Origin: Macrothele yani | Taxonomy: Eukaryota > Arthropoda > Arachnida > Araneae > Macrothelidae | Reading direction: 5' to 3' | DNA: 64,000 bases | NCBI GenBank assembly: GCA_039090855.1 | Contig: CM077005.1 | Location: 74,892,607-74,956,606 of the forward strand | In this document: positions 1 to 11,000 of the stretch, one piece after another | Layout of the letters: each line of letters opens with the position of its first letter | How positions within the stretch are numbered: position 1 is the stretch's first letter | The notes under the pieces: model-generated | What the model saw: the letters and a program-made list of their open reading frames with translations, nothing else | Database searches by the model: none | Told to the model about the DNA's origin: nothing | Program-made: the position numbers and the translations under genes

Positions 1-2639
1 GTACGCAAATTCCACTGAGAGGATGAGATCACTCACTTTCACAAGTCCCTTTGTCATCTCTCTGTGGCGCTTCCACTGTCCCCACAATAGTGGTAGGAAC
101 GCTCACACTCTGGAGAATTGATTCTTTCATTCATAAGCAATGTCTGTCAAAGGGCATTGTCCCACAGGAATGTATATTTAGTGTTCTTTTCTTCTTTTTT
201 TTTTTTTCTTTCAAAGCAGCGGTCCGAATACCTCGACACGGACAGCTATTGGGATGAAGCTGCTATATGTGTCTGCACATAGTCTCTGCTTTGCATGTAG
301 CCACTACTCTGGTTATTGCTGACCTAGCCCTGTAAAAAAAACTTCAGCATAGAAATAGGACACTCCGCCATACGGTTCCTCTTTTTTTTTTTTTCGATTA
401 TTGTTAGAATTATGCCTAATCTGTTTAACCTTTCCTTCTGGAAATCAATATGAGCATAGTAGAACAAGCTTATATCAAACTAACACATATATTTTTTTTT
501 TTCGTGAATCCGTGGATTCTTAACATTACCTTGGCGCACGGCCACTAATCTCCTCGTTTTGACTCGGCTCTCCTTTTCTCTTTGCTTCTATTTTATTTTA
601 TTCACTTATTTCTTTTTATTATTATTATAATTATTATATTGTATTTTATTTTTCTTTTATCCTTTCATGTAAGTGTGCATTTTTGCGATTACGATTACAA
701 GGAAATGACAAGAAATTTCGATGCTCTATAATTAAGCCAAAATCACTCAATCATTCACACACACACATCCATTTCACACATCACCTTCACCTAAACAAAA
801 ATTTATTCCTGAAACTCCCATCGTCGGCGCGCAGAATGTACACGACCATGCTTCCGAATCAACACTGAATTTTCGCATAAGACACTATTTCTTCCATTTA
901 ACTACTTTCCCCTTTTGTGATTTATACTTTTACTTTAAAATATTCTCCTTTATTTGTTTTACTAACTGCTTAAGTGTTTAGCCCTCTACATCGATTTCGC
1001 TCTAAACACCCTTTTCTTTAGCTGGGTCTGAGAGAAACCCCTTGCTTGCGTTCGGGGGTCATATGAAGTCACCCTTTCGCTCAGGTACTCACGCCAAAAG
1101 CTGGGAGGCAATCTTGACCTTTCCACCCAAGGTTATTACAACCCGTTTCCTGCTTGCCTTTTCTGGTCCATTGGGGCTTGGGGGTGTAGGAACGATAGGA
1201 ATTACTTCCTGTCGCCGTTTCCTGTTTTTTACTCCTTCTTCCAGAAAGGAAGCCCCGTTGACTCTGCCACGCTTTTTTTTCTTCATTCTTCTAAAAGACA
1301 CGCCGCATGGTCTTACGCTCTTGTACGTTATGGTCAGATACCCTTTGCCAAAGTGCCTTGACCATAATGTCACCCAATATATATATTTTTTTTCTTTCTA
1401 CCTTATTTCCCTTACACATTTTTTTTTTTTTTTTTTTCCTTTTTTTTTTTTTTTTCAGCTACATTATTTGGATTACACTGGATACACACAAGGTAAGTGA
1501 ACCTTTATTTTTCGTAGGGTATCCCAGGCGTGCTCCGAATTATTATCTCTCCCATTCATTATTCTTAGCCTAGTGAAAACCGCTATTTTCTGCTTAACTG
1601 CCCTAAGCAAATCTCCCAAAAGGTAATACTCTCCTGATATCCTCTACTCACGTGCTTGTCAAGAAAATTACTAATTTGCTTTACAATACCGAGAATATAT
1701 ATCATTACTGAACTGATCGAAGAATTAGCGATGAATTATTCATTCGCTACTGTAAACTGCGAAATGCTGTCGAGAGTTGACATCGCTAACTATTCTTACT
1801 ATCTTTACTACTCAAAATTGATATGCAACTGAATGTGCTAACTTTTAATAAGTATTGGTGACAATTATTATTCTATTATATAAGTGCCTCCCACAGCAGA
1901 ATGTCCATCTAATAAAATTCCGAACACTACGGATACTACTCTGATGCGAATTACTGTTATTACCTTTATTCTTATCTAGGTAACTGAAATTTACGCATAA
2001 ATAAGTTGATACTACTTAACCTATTTGGACAATTATGTTAATCAATAATCAACGTAGCAAACATAATTTTAACCTGAAAGCACTGAACTCAATCATTTTT
2101 CTCCTGCAACTAAAGTACCTAAACTATTCCTGGCTGATGAGTACTTGCCTTTCACGCAATCAATATATGCACTGATAGAACTGTTGGCTATTCAAAGTTA
2201 CACCTTCCCAATTTATCGCATGAGAATTAACAATTACAAGTGATATACGCAGTGAATTAGAAGAAATATACCTGAAGTAAAGTGACAATTATCATAAAGT
2301 GTGACAAATCATTAACATTATTTGCAAAAATGTTTTCAGAGGAAAAAAATATTTTCTCTAAATTTTATCCCACAAGTTACCCAACCTTTACGAATGCGTC
2401 CGTGAAGACAAAATAACTCTGACACACAGGTTTTTTTTTTTTTTATACAATGAAATTCTGATACCATACTCTGGTTATCAATAATACCCTGCTGTGCTAA
2501 ACCTGCTGAATTGCCAATACTGAGTGCGATTAAAATGTAGGCTTCTACTGATTTTGATTTTCAGCGTTCACAACCAAAATTGAGCACTCAAGTTTTTTTT
2601 TTTTTTTTTCGGCTCTCCGCTTCTGCCTAGCTCTCCATG
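1..2639. other. Non-coding stretch with T-tracts, 3' side of the gypsy element
   Basis: I see no supportable gene here. The stretch is AT-rich, with several long plus-strand T runs (near 190, 383, 490, 1,420-1,456, 2,430 and 2,593). Because the adjacent gypsy element reads on the minus strand, this lies downstream of its integrase and could be its 3' untranslated region. No copy of the sequence next to the primer-binding site (8,851 onward) was found here, so the 3' LTR is probably left of the window. Short predicted ORFs have low complexity and no recognisable domain. Confidence 0.5.
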
Positions 2640-4297
2640 CTATACCCAAGATTCCTGGGATGTTCGTCGTACCTCAGCATACTTCGGATACACATACCGT
2701 ACAGTATCATCATTCGAATTTTCTGCTGTCGAGTTCTCGCTTACGTTCTGAATATCCTGTAAGCAATTTTCCGCCTGCTCGATCCACGATTCTCCCGATG
2801 ATTTAGGTGCTAGCTTCAGTTGAGCAATAAATTTCCCTATTAACTCAGCCTTGTCCGTGGCTCCAACTTTTTGATTCCTTTTAGCCATCTCCTGCTGCTC
2901 TGGTTTTGTGACACTCACACCTTCCGGTATATTGCTATATACTGGAGTATACACCGTTTTAGGCTTCGTAACATGATTCACGGTCGGCTCTGGTTGCGAG
3001 TTACGGTTTCTCAGCATGTACGGTTCTCTAAGGAACGGCGTCCTTCTCACCTTTTCGGCGATCGGATTGCTAGCTTGCTGAGGCGTGCTCTGCACTGCCA
3101 CCGCTGTCGGTGTAACCTCCAAATCAAATTGAGGAATAAATTCGTACTCTTCTGTCGAATCCGAATGAGCTGTTAAATCTTCTAACTCCTCATTATCGTT
3201 TTCTGCTTCTTCGACGTGCTCTCGCTCCGGTGAGTTATTCTCTAGGTGATGTCTCCGTAGAGGTGCTTTGAATACGCGGTTCTTATGCACTACCTGTTGT
3301 TTCCTCTCGTCCTTCAAAGATACTAGTCGCACATTGACGGCTGATGGAAAAGACACAATTTTCCACTCACCGCTGTTTTTTCTGGCAATTTTATCAGAAA
3401 GACCACGGTCGATATAAGGCGTATGCAAAAATACTCTGTCACCAATTCTCAGGTCCTTTTCTCTGGCAAACCTGTCTGCATACTTTTCCTGCTTAGCTGC
3501 AGCCTCCTGCAGATTTCCATGAACCAACTCGTAGGCTTTTCTCATCTTATTGTTGAATGCCTCTACATAATCCTCTTCACTATAATATGTTTGTCGGCGA
3601 GGCGGAAGTAAAATGTCGGATGGAACCGTTAAATCTTCCCAAACACCAAATAGCTTGGAGCATATTTGGTTGCTGAATGGTTTGTAGTATTATATGCTAG
3701 TCTTATCATAGGAATGTAGGTGTCCCAGTCGTCTTGTCTCTCATTAACTAGACAACTTAATGATTTGTTAAGAAACCTGTGGCTAGCTTCGTTTTGGCCA
3801 TTACTCCAGGGTGCAAAGGATGTCGTATTCAATCTTCTTATGCCCAATCTTGCCAATAAATTGGTGAATACCTCAGAGATGAAGCATCCACCGTTATCTG
3901 ACAAATTAGTTTCCGGCGTACCATAAATACTTATGACATGGTCGAAATATGCCCTTGCGACTGTAGTTGCTTTTTGGTCTGGCATAGGCACTAAAACAGC
4001 ATACCTGGTGAACGAATCAATCATGACAAGTAGGTATTTATTTCCGTCAGCAGTTGTAGGATACGGGCCACAAATGTCTAAAGAAATTTTTTGAAAGGGG
4101 TAAGAACCCGTTTCCACTCGCTGCAGTTTCTCTACTCCTTTTAGTTTGTGGTTTGTCCTTTCATTACATTTTTCGCAAGAAGCTACATAATTTTTAACAT
4201 CCGCATACAAGTTTATCCAAAAATAACGTTTTCTAACATAGGAGACAGTTTTGTCTCCGCCGAAGTGTCCTACCGAGGGAATATCATGACAACGTTT
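2640..4297 (-). pseudogene. pol: gypsy Pol: integrase (HHCC, DDE core, C-terminal domain)
   Basis: The zinc-binding HHCC motif is visible around 4,290-4,150, with histidines in a VGHFGG context and a CEKC pair. The catalytic core is in frame 4,210-3,629: the three acidic residues sit in SLDICGPY, LSDNGGCF and GQNEASHRF. After a break near 3,600 the frame 3,545-2,640 (301 residues) carries the C-terminal domain, including a LRIGDRVFLHTPYI block that resembles the integrase end of gypsy elements, then an acidic, probably disordered tail of nearly 200 residues. Integrase inserts the DNA copy into chromosomes. The long acidic tail is unusual but could include readthrough into 3' untranslated sequence. 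Confidence 0.85.
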
Positions 4298-5285
4298 TCA
4301 AACTTCATGTATCATAGCGTGAGGAACTACAAGCTGCTCCCAAAATTCATCTCCAGATGCGCTCCTGTCAGGATATTGGAAATGATATAACAATCCTTCA
4401 GAGTTTAGGAAAAAACTATCCTTAACCCTATGTTTGCCTACTGGGATGCGTTGTTTTTCCAGCATGTCAATGATCGGAGCGAGATCGGCGTCTGCTCTTT
4501 GCAGTGCTTTAACACGAGCTGTTTCTGATTGGTCCTCTTCAGCGGTCAGAAGAGACACGCCCCTGATTTCTCCTTCAGCGCTCTCCGGTGACTCAACTCC
4601 GTGCTGCCTGCTCAAATAATCAGCCACGACATTTTGCTTCCCTTGTTGATACAAAATTTTGTAAGAAAATTCACTAAGAGCCATTCTCCACCGATTCAAT
4701 CTGCTATTTGCGTCTTTGATATTTTGAAGATACGTAAGAGGACGATGGTCGCTAATCACATAGAACTCTTTTCCTAGTAAATAATGTCTCCAATGCTTTA
4801 GGGCACAAACTACGGCCAACATCTCCCTTTTCGATAACTGGGTAGTTCATTTCGGCTGGATTTAATTTCCGTGACATAAATGCGATTGGCTGCAATATGC
4901 CATCAGATGAGTATTGTTCCAAGACCGAGCCCACTCCTGTATGACTTGCGTCACAGTGAAGGTAAAAAGGTTTGCTGTAATCAGGATGAATTAATACCGT
5001 GTCACTTAATAGACAATTCTTGATTTGAAGAAATGCTCGGTTGGCTTCTGGTGTCCAATTAAATTTCCCTTGTTTTGTCAAGTCGGTCATGGGTGCTACA
5101 ATGTCAGAATAGGATGGTATAAATTTCCGGTAGTAATTGCATAAACCCAAAAATCCCCGTAAGCTCCTGAGAGTCTTAGGAGTTCCAAAAATATTGACCT
5201 TATGCAGATTACTGGGATCTGGACGAATTCCTTCTCCACTAACCACATGACCCAAAATTTTACTTCCGTTTTCATAAATGAGCAC
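4298..5285 (-). pseudogene. pol: gypsy Pol: RT thumb and RNase H, two frames
   Basis: Two overlapping minus-strand frames, 5,285-4,752 and 4,822-4,298. The first carries the end of RT, with the conserved RGFLGLCNYYRKFI block, and opens RNase H (FYLHCDASHTGVGSVL, first catalytic Asp). The second completes RNase H (HWRHYLLGKEFYVISDHRPL with another catalytic Asp, then the NVVADYLSR ending typical of gypsy). A frame shift near 4,810 separates the halves. RNase H removes the RNA template during reverse transcription. The end of the second frame runs into the integrase zinc-binding region. Confidence 0.85.
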
Positions 5286-6847
5286 TTGTCCGGCGTTAAC
5301 TTTAAATGGTGTTCTCTGAGACGTTTAAAAACAGCTTCCAATTTGATAAGGTGTGTCTCTTCATCTTTTGACGCGATAAATATATCATCTATGAAACACA
5401 TTATGTTAAAATCTGCCAATCCGTACAGAAGAGCATCACTCAATCTCTGAAAGCTATTCGGAGAAGTTTTGTAGCCAAAACACAACCTCTCGAATTGAAA
5501 CAAGCCCCATGGGGTAGTGAATGCTGTTTTGTGCTTGTCGCGCTCCGCTATCTCCATCTGATTAAAGCCTGCTTTCATATCTAACGTGGTGAAGAATTTG
5601 TTGCCCTGAGCCTGCTCTAATAAGTCTTCTATTCTAGGCAAGGGATCGCTATCGGGTATAGCTGCTTCATTTAAAGCCCTGAAGTCTATACATAAACGAA
5701 ATTGATGGGATGCTTTTTTAGCAACGAGCAACATTGGTGCTCTGTAGGGTGAAGCGCTCTCCGTAATAATGCCGGCATCCAACAAATCCTTGATTTGCTG
5801 TTGAGCTTCCTGCCTGAGGTGATGTGGAACTCTATACATTTTTCCTACGATTGGCACGTCCGTGTTCAGATTGATCTCATGGTAGAGTAAATTGTATTTA
5901 CCCAACTCGCTCATAGAACGGGCAAAAACGTCTCTATAATTCATTATAAGAGAAGCGAGTGGTCGCCTCCACTTTGGATCCACTTCTTCAAGATTAAAAT
6001 CCTTAGGAGTAAGCGGAGGTAATTTTTCTCTTTTACCCTCCTGGAGCGTCCCCGCATCAACGATAGGCTGAATGTACACTAACTTCGTGCTTTTGTTAAG
6101 GTGGAAGGGTTGCTCTGTTAAATTAGCCATTAAAACTGGAATTTTACCCGAGGTTCCTAGAGTATTCACTGAACGCCCTACCCTAACACATCCTTGACTA
6201 AATTTTTCCACTGGCTGCACTAACACTTGCCCTAAATAATTCCTCGAAAAAGGTGGGCAATTGACCCAAACGATTTTCTCTGCGCTCGGAGGAATTATTT
6301 CCTTCCTAATTAGCTTTCCTGCTTTGGTTTCATCCGGAGGATAAGTAATCTCTTTCCTCTTTATCTGCTCTTCTCTTCTCACCACTGGTGCAATCTTATT
6401 CACACGAGCTGCCCTACGTTTCTCTTCTCTACGCTGCTTACGGGCCCTCCTCTTCGATACCGGCGTTCTTCTCTCTAAAATCCCTGACCCTGCATCAAAT
6501 GCAAAACCGTGGGCCTTTAGAAAATCCCACCCCAAGATAAGCGAATAATCTGGGTGCAACTTCTTCCGAGTAACGTGATAGGTATGTTTAACAACATCCT
6601 TCCCTATCTGTATTGGTAACTCATAACAGGCTGCTATTTCTAAAGGGGTTCCAGTTATTCCTGAGATTTTCATTAATGATTCCTGAGGCCTGCACTGCAT
6701 TCTCTTACAAATCTCCTGCAACGCTGTAGGACACAAAATTGACACCCCTGCCCCAGAATCCAGTAAACTGCGATATCGATGTCCTGCAATTTTTACTTCA
6801 ATCAGTGGCAAAGCTTCGTGCTCCTGGATTGAACAAGTGGTTAACAC
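5096..6847 (-). pseudogene. pol: gypsy Pol: aspartic protease and reverse transcriptase
   Basis: A 583-residue frame. Near residue 30 there is a retroviral-type aspartic protease motif (LLDSGAGVSIL). A basic linker around residues 130-175 (many Arg, Lys and Glu) separates it from the RT. RT blocks follow in order: LCIDFRALNEA, a TLDMKAGFNQ block, FQFERLCFGYKTSPNSFQ, and the catalytic FIDDIF with its paired aspartates. The frame is lost near 5,250, and the next part of RT (a GHVVS block) continues in another frame. RT copies the element RNA into DNA; the protease cuts the polyprotein. Both catalytic sites look intact, so decay appears to be by frameshift rather than by loss of active-site residues. 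Confidence 0.9.
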
Positions 6848-7063
6848 TACAGAGACCTTTTTCTTTCTATTTCTCCGGCCGAGATCGGTCCCGTTATCAC
6901 GACCTCCACCTAGTTTAAATTCCTCTGTCCTTGCCTCCTATCATTTGCTCTGCCAGAATAATTATCCTGGAAGTGCACCTGCTGATTCTGCCTACTATAT
7001 CTTTCCACATCATTTCTCCTTGAATCGTATCCTCTATCCCGGAAATTTTCGTGTTCTGCTCCT

Positions 7064-8192
7064 CTATCGTAATTCGCCCTTGCGCCCGCTAGGATAGCTG
7101 CTGCGTCCTCGAGTTCCTCTTACATCTGGCGGAGGAGGCGAATGCACCGAGCGCCCTCCCGTAGGGAAATCCTGCTCCCGATGGCTGCCTTGGCTTAATG
7201 GGTTAGCCGTTCGCCTTTCCCCGGAAAAACCTTGCTCCCTAAAATTATTGTCTCCGGCATATCCATATCTCCTTGAATTATTTCCTACGTATCTATTACC
7301 AAAAGATGTTGGATTGCTAAGAGAACATTCCTTTAAAAAGTGGTTTGGGCTTCCACACCTAAAACAAATTTGGTTCGGATCCCTTCTATCTACTCTTTGC
7401 TGATTATTGTTTTCCTCTAGCCTTCTAATTCTTTGCACATGCTCCCGGTGTGTCCTCTCCGCTTGTTCTAACCTCCCTGTTTAACTCCGTTGCTTCATTT
7501 CTCAACGTATTGACCTGTGATTCGTGGTCTGCCATCTGACGGGCAAGCAAGTTGCATAATTCAGATACCGCACTATCTGTGTTATCTTTCGGTACTCCTC
7601 TCCGAACTCTATCTTGGTTCCACTCTTCGGTGTCTGTTACGTTTACACTAGAGGCAATAAGTTCATTATTCTGCTCCTCTAAGGTCGCCCGCTTGACTGC
7701 TTCAGCGAAAGTGTTCGGTGCAAATGATAATACCGATCTTTTTAACTTCGGGTCTAGCCCGTTAAGGAATTGGGACATTTTTGCCTGGTCTGCCATTTCC
7801 CTTACCTCACGGTTCGACTGATCTACCTGCCCTAGGTATTGGTGAGCTAGCCCCCTCAATCTGGTCACGTATTCCGAAACTTTTTCTCCTGCTCTTTGAC
7901 GGCACGTTGTAAACTTATGCATACGGACCATCACCGGTTGCTGGGATTCGAATCTTTCAATAATGGCTTCTTTGAACTTCTTATAACTGGTCTCCCTCCT
8001 GATATCAGCTACGTCTGTCAGAAATTGGCTCGCCGCTGCCCTGCATTTTGCTTTCGCCGCCAGAATTTTAACGGCGTCCGTCCATCCTGCTACCTCAGCC
8101 ACACTATCAATCATCTCGAAAAATTGTTTTGCATTGATTCCCTCATCGGTATTTCCTGAAAAATTTGGCAAATAAGATAGCATTCCCGCCAT
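7064..8192 (-). pseudogene. gag: gypsy Gag (capsid plus CCHC zinc knuckle), frame-broken
   Basis: Two overlapping minus-strand frames make up this gene: 8,192-7,425 (255 residues, capsid-like, mostly helical and charged) and 7,438-7,064 (124 residues). The second begins with a glutamine/asparagine-rich stretch and a zinc knuckle of form CX2CX4HX4C (key residues C25, C28, H33, C38 of that frame), followed by an arginine/glycine/serine-rich tail. Gag forms the retrotransposon particle and the knuckle binds the RNA genome. The switch between frames near 7,430 could be a decayed single gene or a frameshift site; the 14-base overlap does not decide this. It lies immediately upstream of the protease frame. 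Confidence 0.8.
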
Positions 8193-8826
8193 TGATTGGA
8201 TGGTTCTTTGAGTATTTCTAGTTGCGTCTACTTGTCTATTGCTGTCTTCTTGAATCTCGTTACTTTCTGCTCCCTAGCTTCGTTTGAATTTTCCTCACCA
8301 TCACTATCCCCCATCTTGATACAATTAGAATTCTTACTGTTCCACCGACACTTTATTCAATAACAAAATTCCTTGCTACTCACTACCACATTTGCTACGC
8401 ATATAAATACTCTGCAGTTACTACCCAACTAACTTCCTGCCTTGCTTACTAGTACCCAATTATTTTTCTCAATACTTACCTGAGGATCAAAACATAACTC
8501 TTAGGTCACCCCTAACCCAATTCGACATCTGGGGAAAATTCCCTATACTTATCATGAAGTACTGCACTTTACACACTATACAGAAATACAAATTATATAC
8601 ATACACTTATCAACTGAATGAAAAATTGAATTTTTCTCTTCTCGTTAACTCGTCGCCTATATATTTCCATTTAATCTTCATTTGTTATTCCTATGTTGAT
8701 TATTCCGAACTATTATCGTGAACTGTATTCTCATCACTAATATCAACCAACAAACAAATTTTTATTTTTTACTTTTTAACTTCTAATATTTCCTTTCCAG
8801 TCCGCTATAAGTCATGGTTCGAAAAA

Positions 8827-8845
8827 TCCTGGTGACACGGCACCA
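8827..8845 (-). promoter_or_regulatory. Primer-binding site of the gypsy element
   Basis: On the minus strand TGGTGCCGTGTCACCAGG follows the candidate LTR end (CTCTGCA, ending near 8,851, then TTAAA). Opening with TGG matches the CCA end of a priming tRNA. On the plus strand the match seems to continue into a T-arm-like GGTTCGA at 8,817-8,823. The tRNA species was not identified. Confidence 0.6.
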
Positions 8846-8850
8846 TTTAA

Positions 8851-10740
8851 TGCAGAGGGGGGGTTTGATTGCCCCGCGTCATTATTAGTAATAAGGGTAA
8901 TCACTGAATCTCAAAAACTATGTTTTCCCAGTATTAGAGAAAACACAGGCTCGCTATTCGAGGATGGGCGTTGTGTTTCACCCAGCCGACGTTCCGTGTA
9001 TCGGGGTCCGCTGAGTGCCGCAATGTTTTAAAGTAATCGTCTAGCTTTTCATTTCTTTTTGAATAATTCGTTAACTTACAAATTTTGATTTGTTTACTAG
9101 CACTGATGCGTAAGTTACTCAGTATTGCACTGGAGGATTTTTCTGAACATTCATCCCAAATCATTTATTCACACATCCAACACTCAATCGTTATTAACCC
9201 TTTTTTTTTTCTTTACAAAATTGTACACTCAAATGAAATGTAGCCGACTCATAATAACGGGAAAATAAAATATGTTTATTTTGCCTGATGAAGGCTTGAA
9301 ATCTAGTAAAATATACACTCATTCGTATGAAAATGTTTGAAGACCCTTTTAGCAAAATTATTTATTTAAAGGTTAACTTTAATTTCTTATTTTCATTTAA
9401 TATAATTCTGAAATATTTCGAAACAGAATTTACTAAAATTGATTCCCTATACTACACAATTTCCTGCTCTGATCAATGGTATTTACTTTACTCAACCATT
9501 TCATTATTCTTCTATTTCTGCCCTACTTTTCTCAGCATTAGTTTAGAGCTGGTTTTACTTTCAACCTTAACTTAGTCTACTATGCTCTTCTTAAATTTTC
9601 GGTTCAACATACTAATTATGTAAACAAGAGGAAACTTTAATGTCGGATTATCCTACCTTCTATCCCACGATGAGGGCTGGAATATCATTCTAGCGAAGTT
9701 TTTATGCTATCTCCTCTCTTCCTGAAGTATTCATGCCGACTCTGACTTCTGTCATCCTTCTTTCGAAGTATTCATGCCGACTCTGACTTCTGTCATCCTT
9801 CTTTCGAAGTATTCATGCCGACTCTGACTTCTGTCATCCTTCTTTCGAAGTATTCATGCCGACTCTGACTTCTGTCATCCTTCTTTCGAAGTATTCATGC
9901 CGACTGATATATTTCTCTCGCTCCTCTTCCTGTCCTACCAAAAATTTGTTCTTCCCGGATCCTCCTACCAATTTACAGATTGGTCAAACAATTATCATTT
10001 CCCGATCTGATTTGCTCTGGGTTTCCCGCCATTTCTCTGACTTGCCATCCTTCGCCCCGTCCAAAATCTGTGTCCGCCCTCAAATTCTAGGAACTTCGTT
10101 GCCTACGGATCTCTGAGGTCGTAAATCTTACTATCATAAAACTGCTATAGTATTCCTTGGCCTGGCGTCAAGCTATTCTTTTCTTCCAGACCTGGTGCAT
10201 CAAATCTCAAGACGACTGGCGCCGAGCTCCAATAAAATGTCTACCCGCTATTTCTCTGATTTGAATTACTATGTCTTACCCAATATTGCTGGCTCGTAGC
10301 AGTTAGGGAAAGGATGCCCCGCGGTCCCATGCCACAGCAAGCGGACTGCTGGAAACCCTTCGACTCTGAGAGAAAGAGAGAGAGGGTGGGGTGGGGGTGA
10401 AGGGGAAGAGCGGTACTTTCCTGACCTTCCTAGGCGCGAACCCACGGAAGAAAAGCTAAGGGGAAAATTAAATTGTGAAATGCAGAGCGTCTGAAGAGCG
10501 TGAAGTTTATAAAATCCTTATTTTAATAATTCTTACACCAGCTCCCCAAAATCTCTCCCATTCATTTGATTAATTTTTTTTTTTTTTTTCCATTTCTTTT
10601 CCGCTTTTCCGATTACTTCTCAATTTCCAATACAGTGAAAAGGTGCGCACTCGCTCCCGAGTGATGCAACAGTACGAACGCTTAGTAATACCACTGGGGC
10701 ACCTGGATGTTCTTTAAAATGTTTCAAGACACCTTTTGCA
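8851..10740. other. Probable 5' LTR start, then anonymous AT-rich DNA
   Basis: Immediately right of the primer-binding site, TGCAGAGG at 8,851 would be the minus-strand 3' end of the 5' LTR. Without a second copy the other boundary is not visible, so the division between LTR and flank is unknown. A 41-bp tandem repeat at 9,725-9,905 and a GA-rich simple tract near 10,370-10,400 are the only other structures. No ORF here has a recognisable domain. Confidence 0.35.
9725..9905 (+). repeat. 41-bp tandem repeat, about 4.4 copies
   Basis: A unit starting GAAGTATTCATGCCGACTCT and ending CATCCTTCTTTC repeats every 41 bases from 9,725, four almost identical copies followed by a partial one ending around 9,905. 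Near-identity of copies suggests recent slippage or unequal exchange. It may lie within the gypsy 5' LTR or just outside it. Confidence 0.9.
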
Positions 10741-10754
10741 TAGTAGCTCTTTTT

Positions 10755-11000
10755 CTGTTTCGGTGTTTAACGACCTCCGTGTGGAAATCTAAGAGCAATA
10801 AGCACTCGCATGTTCAAACTTTAGGATCATTAGTTCCATGGAATAGGTGAAAAATTAAAACTTTAGTATCCCTGGAACTAATTATCCTAAACTTTGAACG
10901 TAATTATCTATACCTCAACCGAGACTCGAACCCTGTCACACTAGGAGATACGGTTGGAAACCAGCGCTTAGACCACGGCGCCACCGGTGCAGCGCATAAC
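10755..11000 (-). mobile_element. tRNA-derived SINE, diverged copy
   Basis: Read on the minus strand the right end has a tRNA-like head: A-box-like GGTGGCGCCGTGGTCTAAGC and a B-box-like GGTTCGAGTC about 45 bases later. The body ends near 10,755 with the rc of GTGTTTAACGACCTCCGTG, a tail shared with the better preserved copies at 46,619-46,848 and 61,741-61,960. The centre has an extra inverted segment around a TTAGTTCCATGGAA motif not obvious in the others. It is an older member of the same family. Confidence 0.65.

Larger units (their letters stand above)
2640..8850 (-). mobile_element. Ty3/gypsy LTR retrotransposon internal region, degraded
   Basis: On the minus strand the order is primer-binding site (8,845-8,827), gag with zinc knuckle (8,192-7,064), protease and RT (6,847-5,096), RNase H (about 5,285-4,298) and integrase (about 4,297-2,640). 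RT before RNase H before integrase is the Ty3/gypsy order. The pol frame changes at several points, so the copy cannot encode an uninterrupted polyprotein unless the breaks are assembly errors. No envelope-like ORF with a signal or transmembrane segment was seen between the integrase and the window edge. The 5' LTR should begin close to 8,851, but its far end could not be fixed because no second LTR copy is visible. Confidence 0.9.

Noticed and set aside
1042..1500. A 152-residue plus-strand ORF as a gene
   Set aside because: It has a poly-Phe stretch from T runs, overlaps an equally long antisense frame and shows no motif.
1..2639. A 3' LTR for the gypsy element within the window
   Set aside because: I looked for the sequence at 8,851-8,900 and for other long matches to 8,851-10,700 and saw none.
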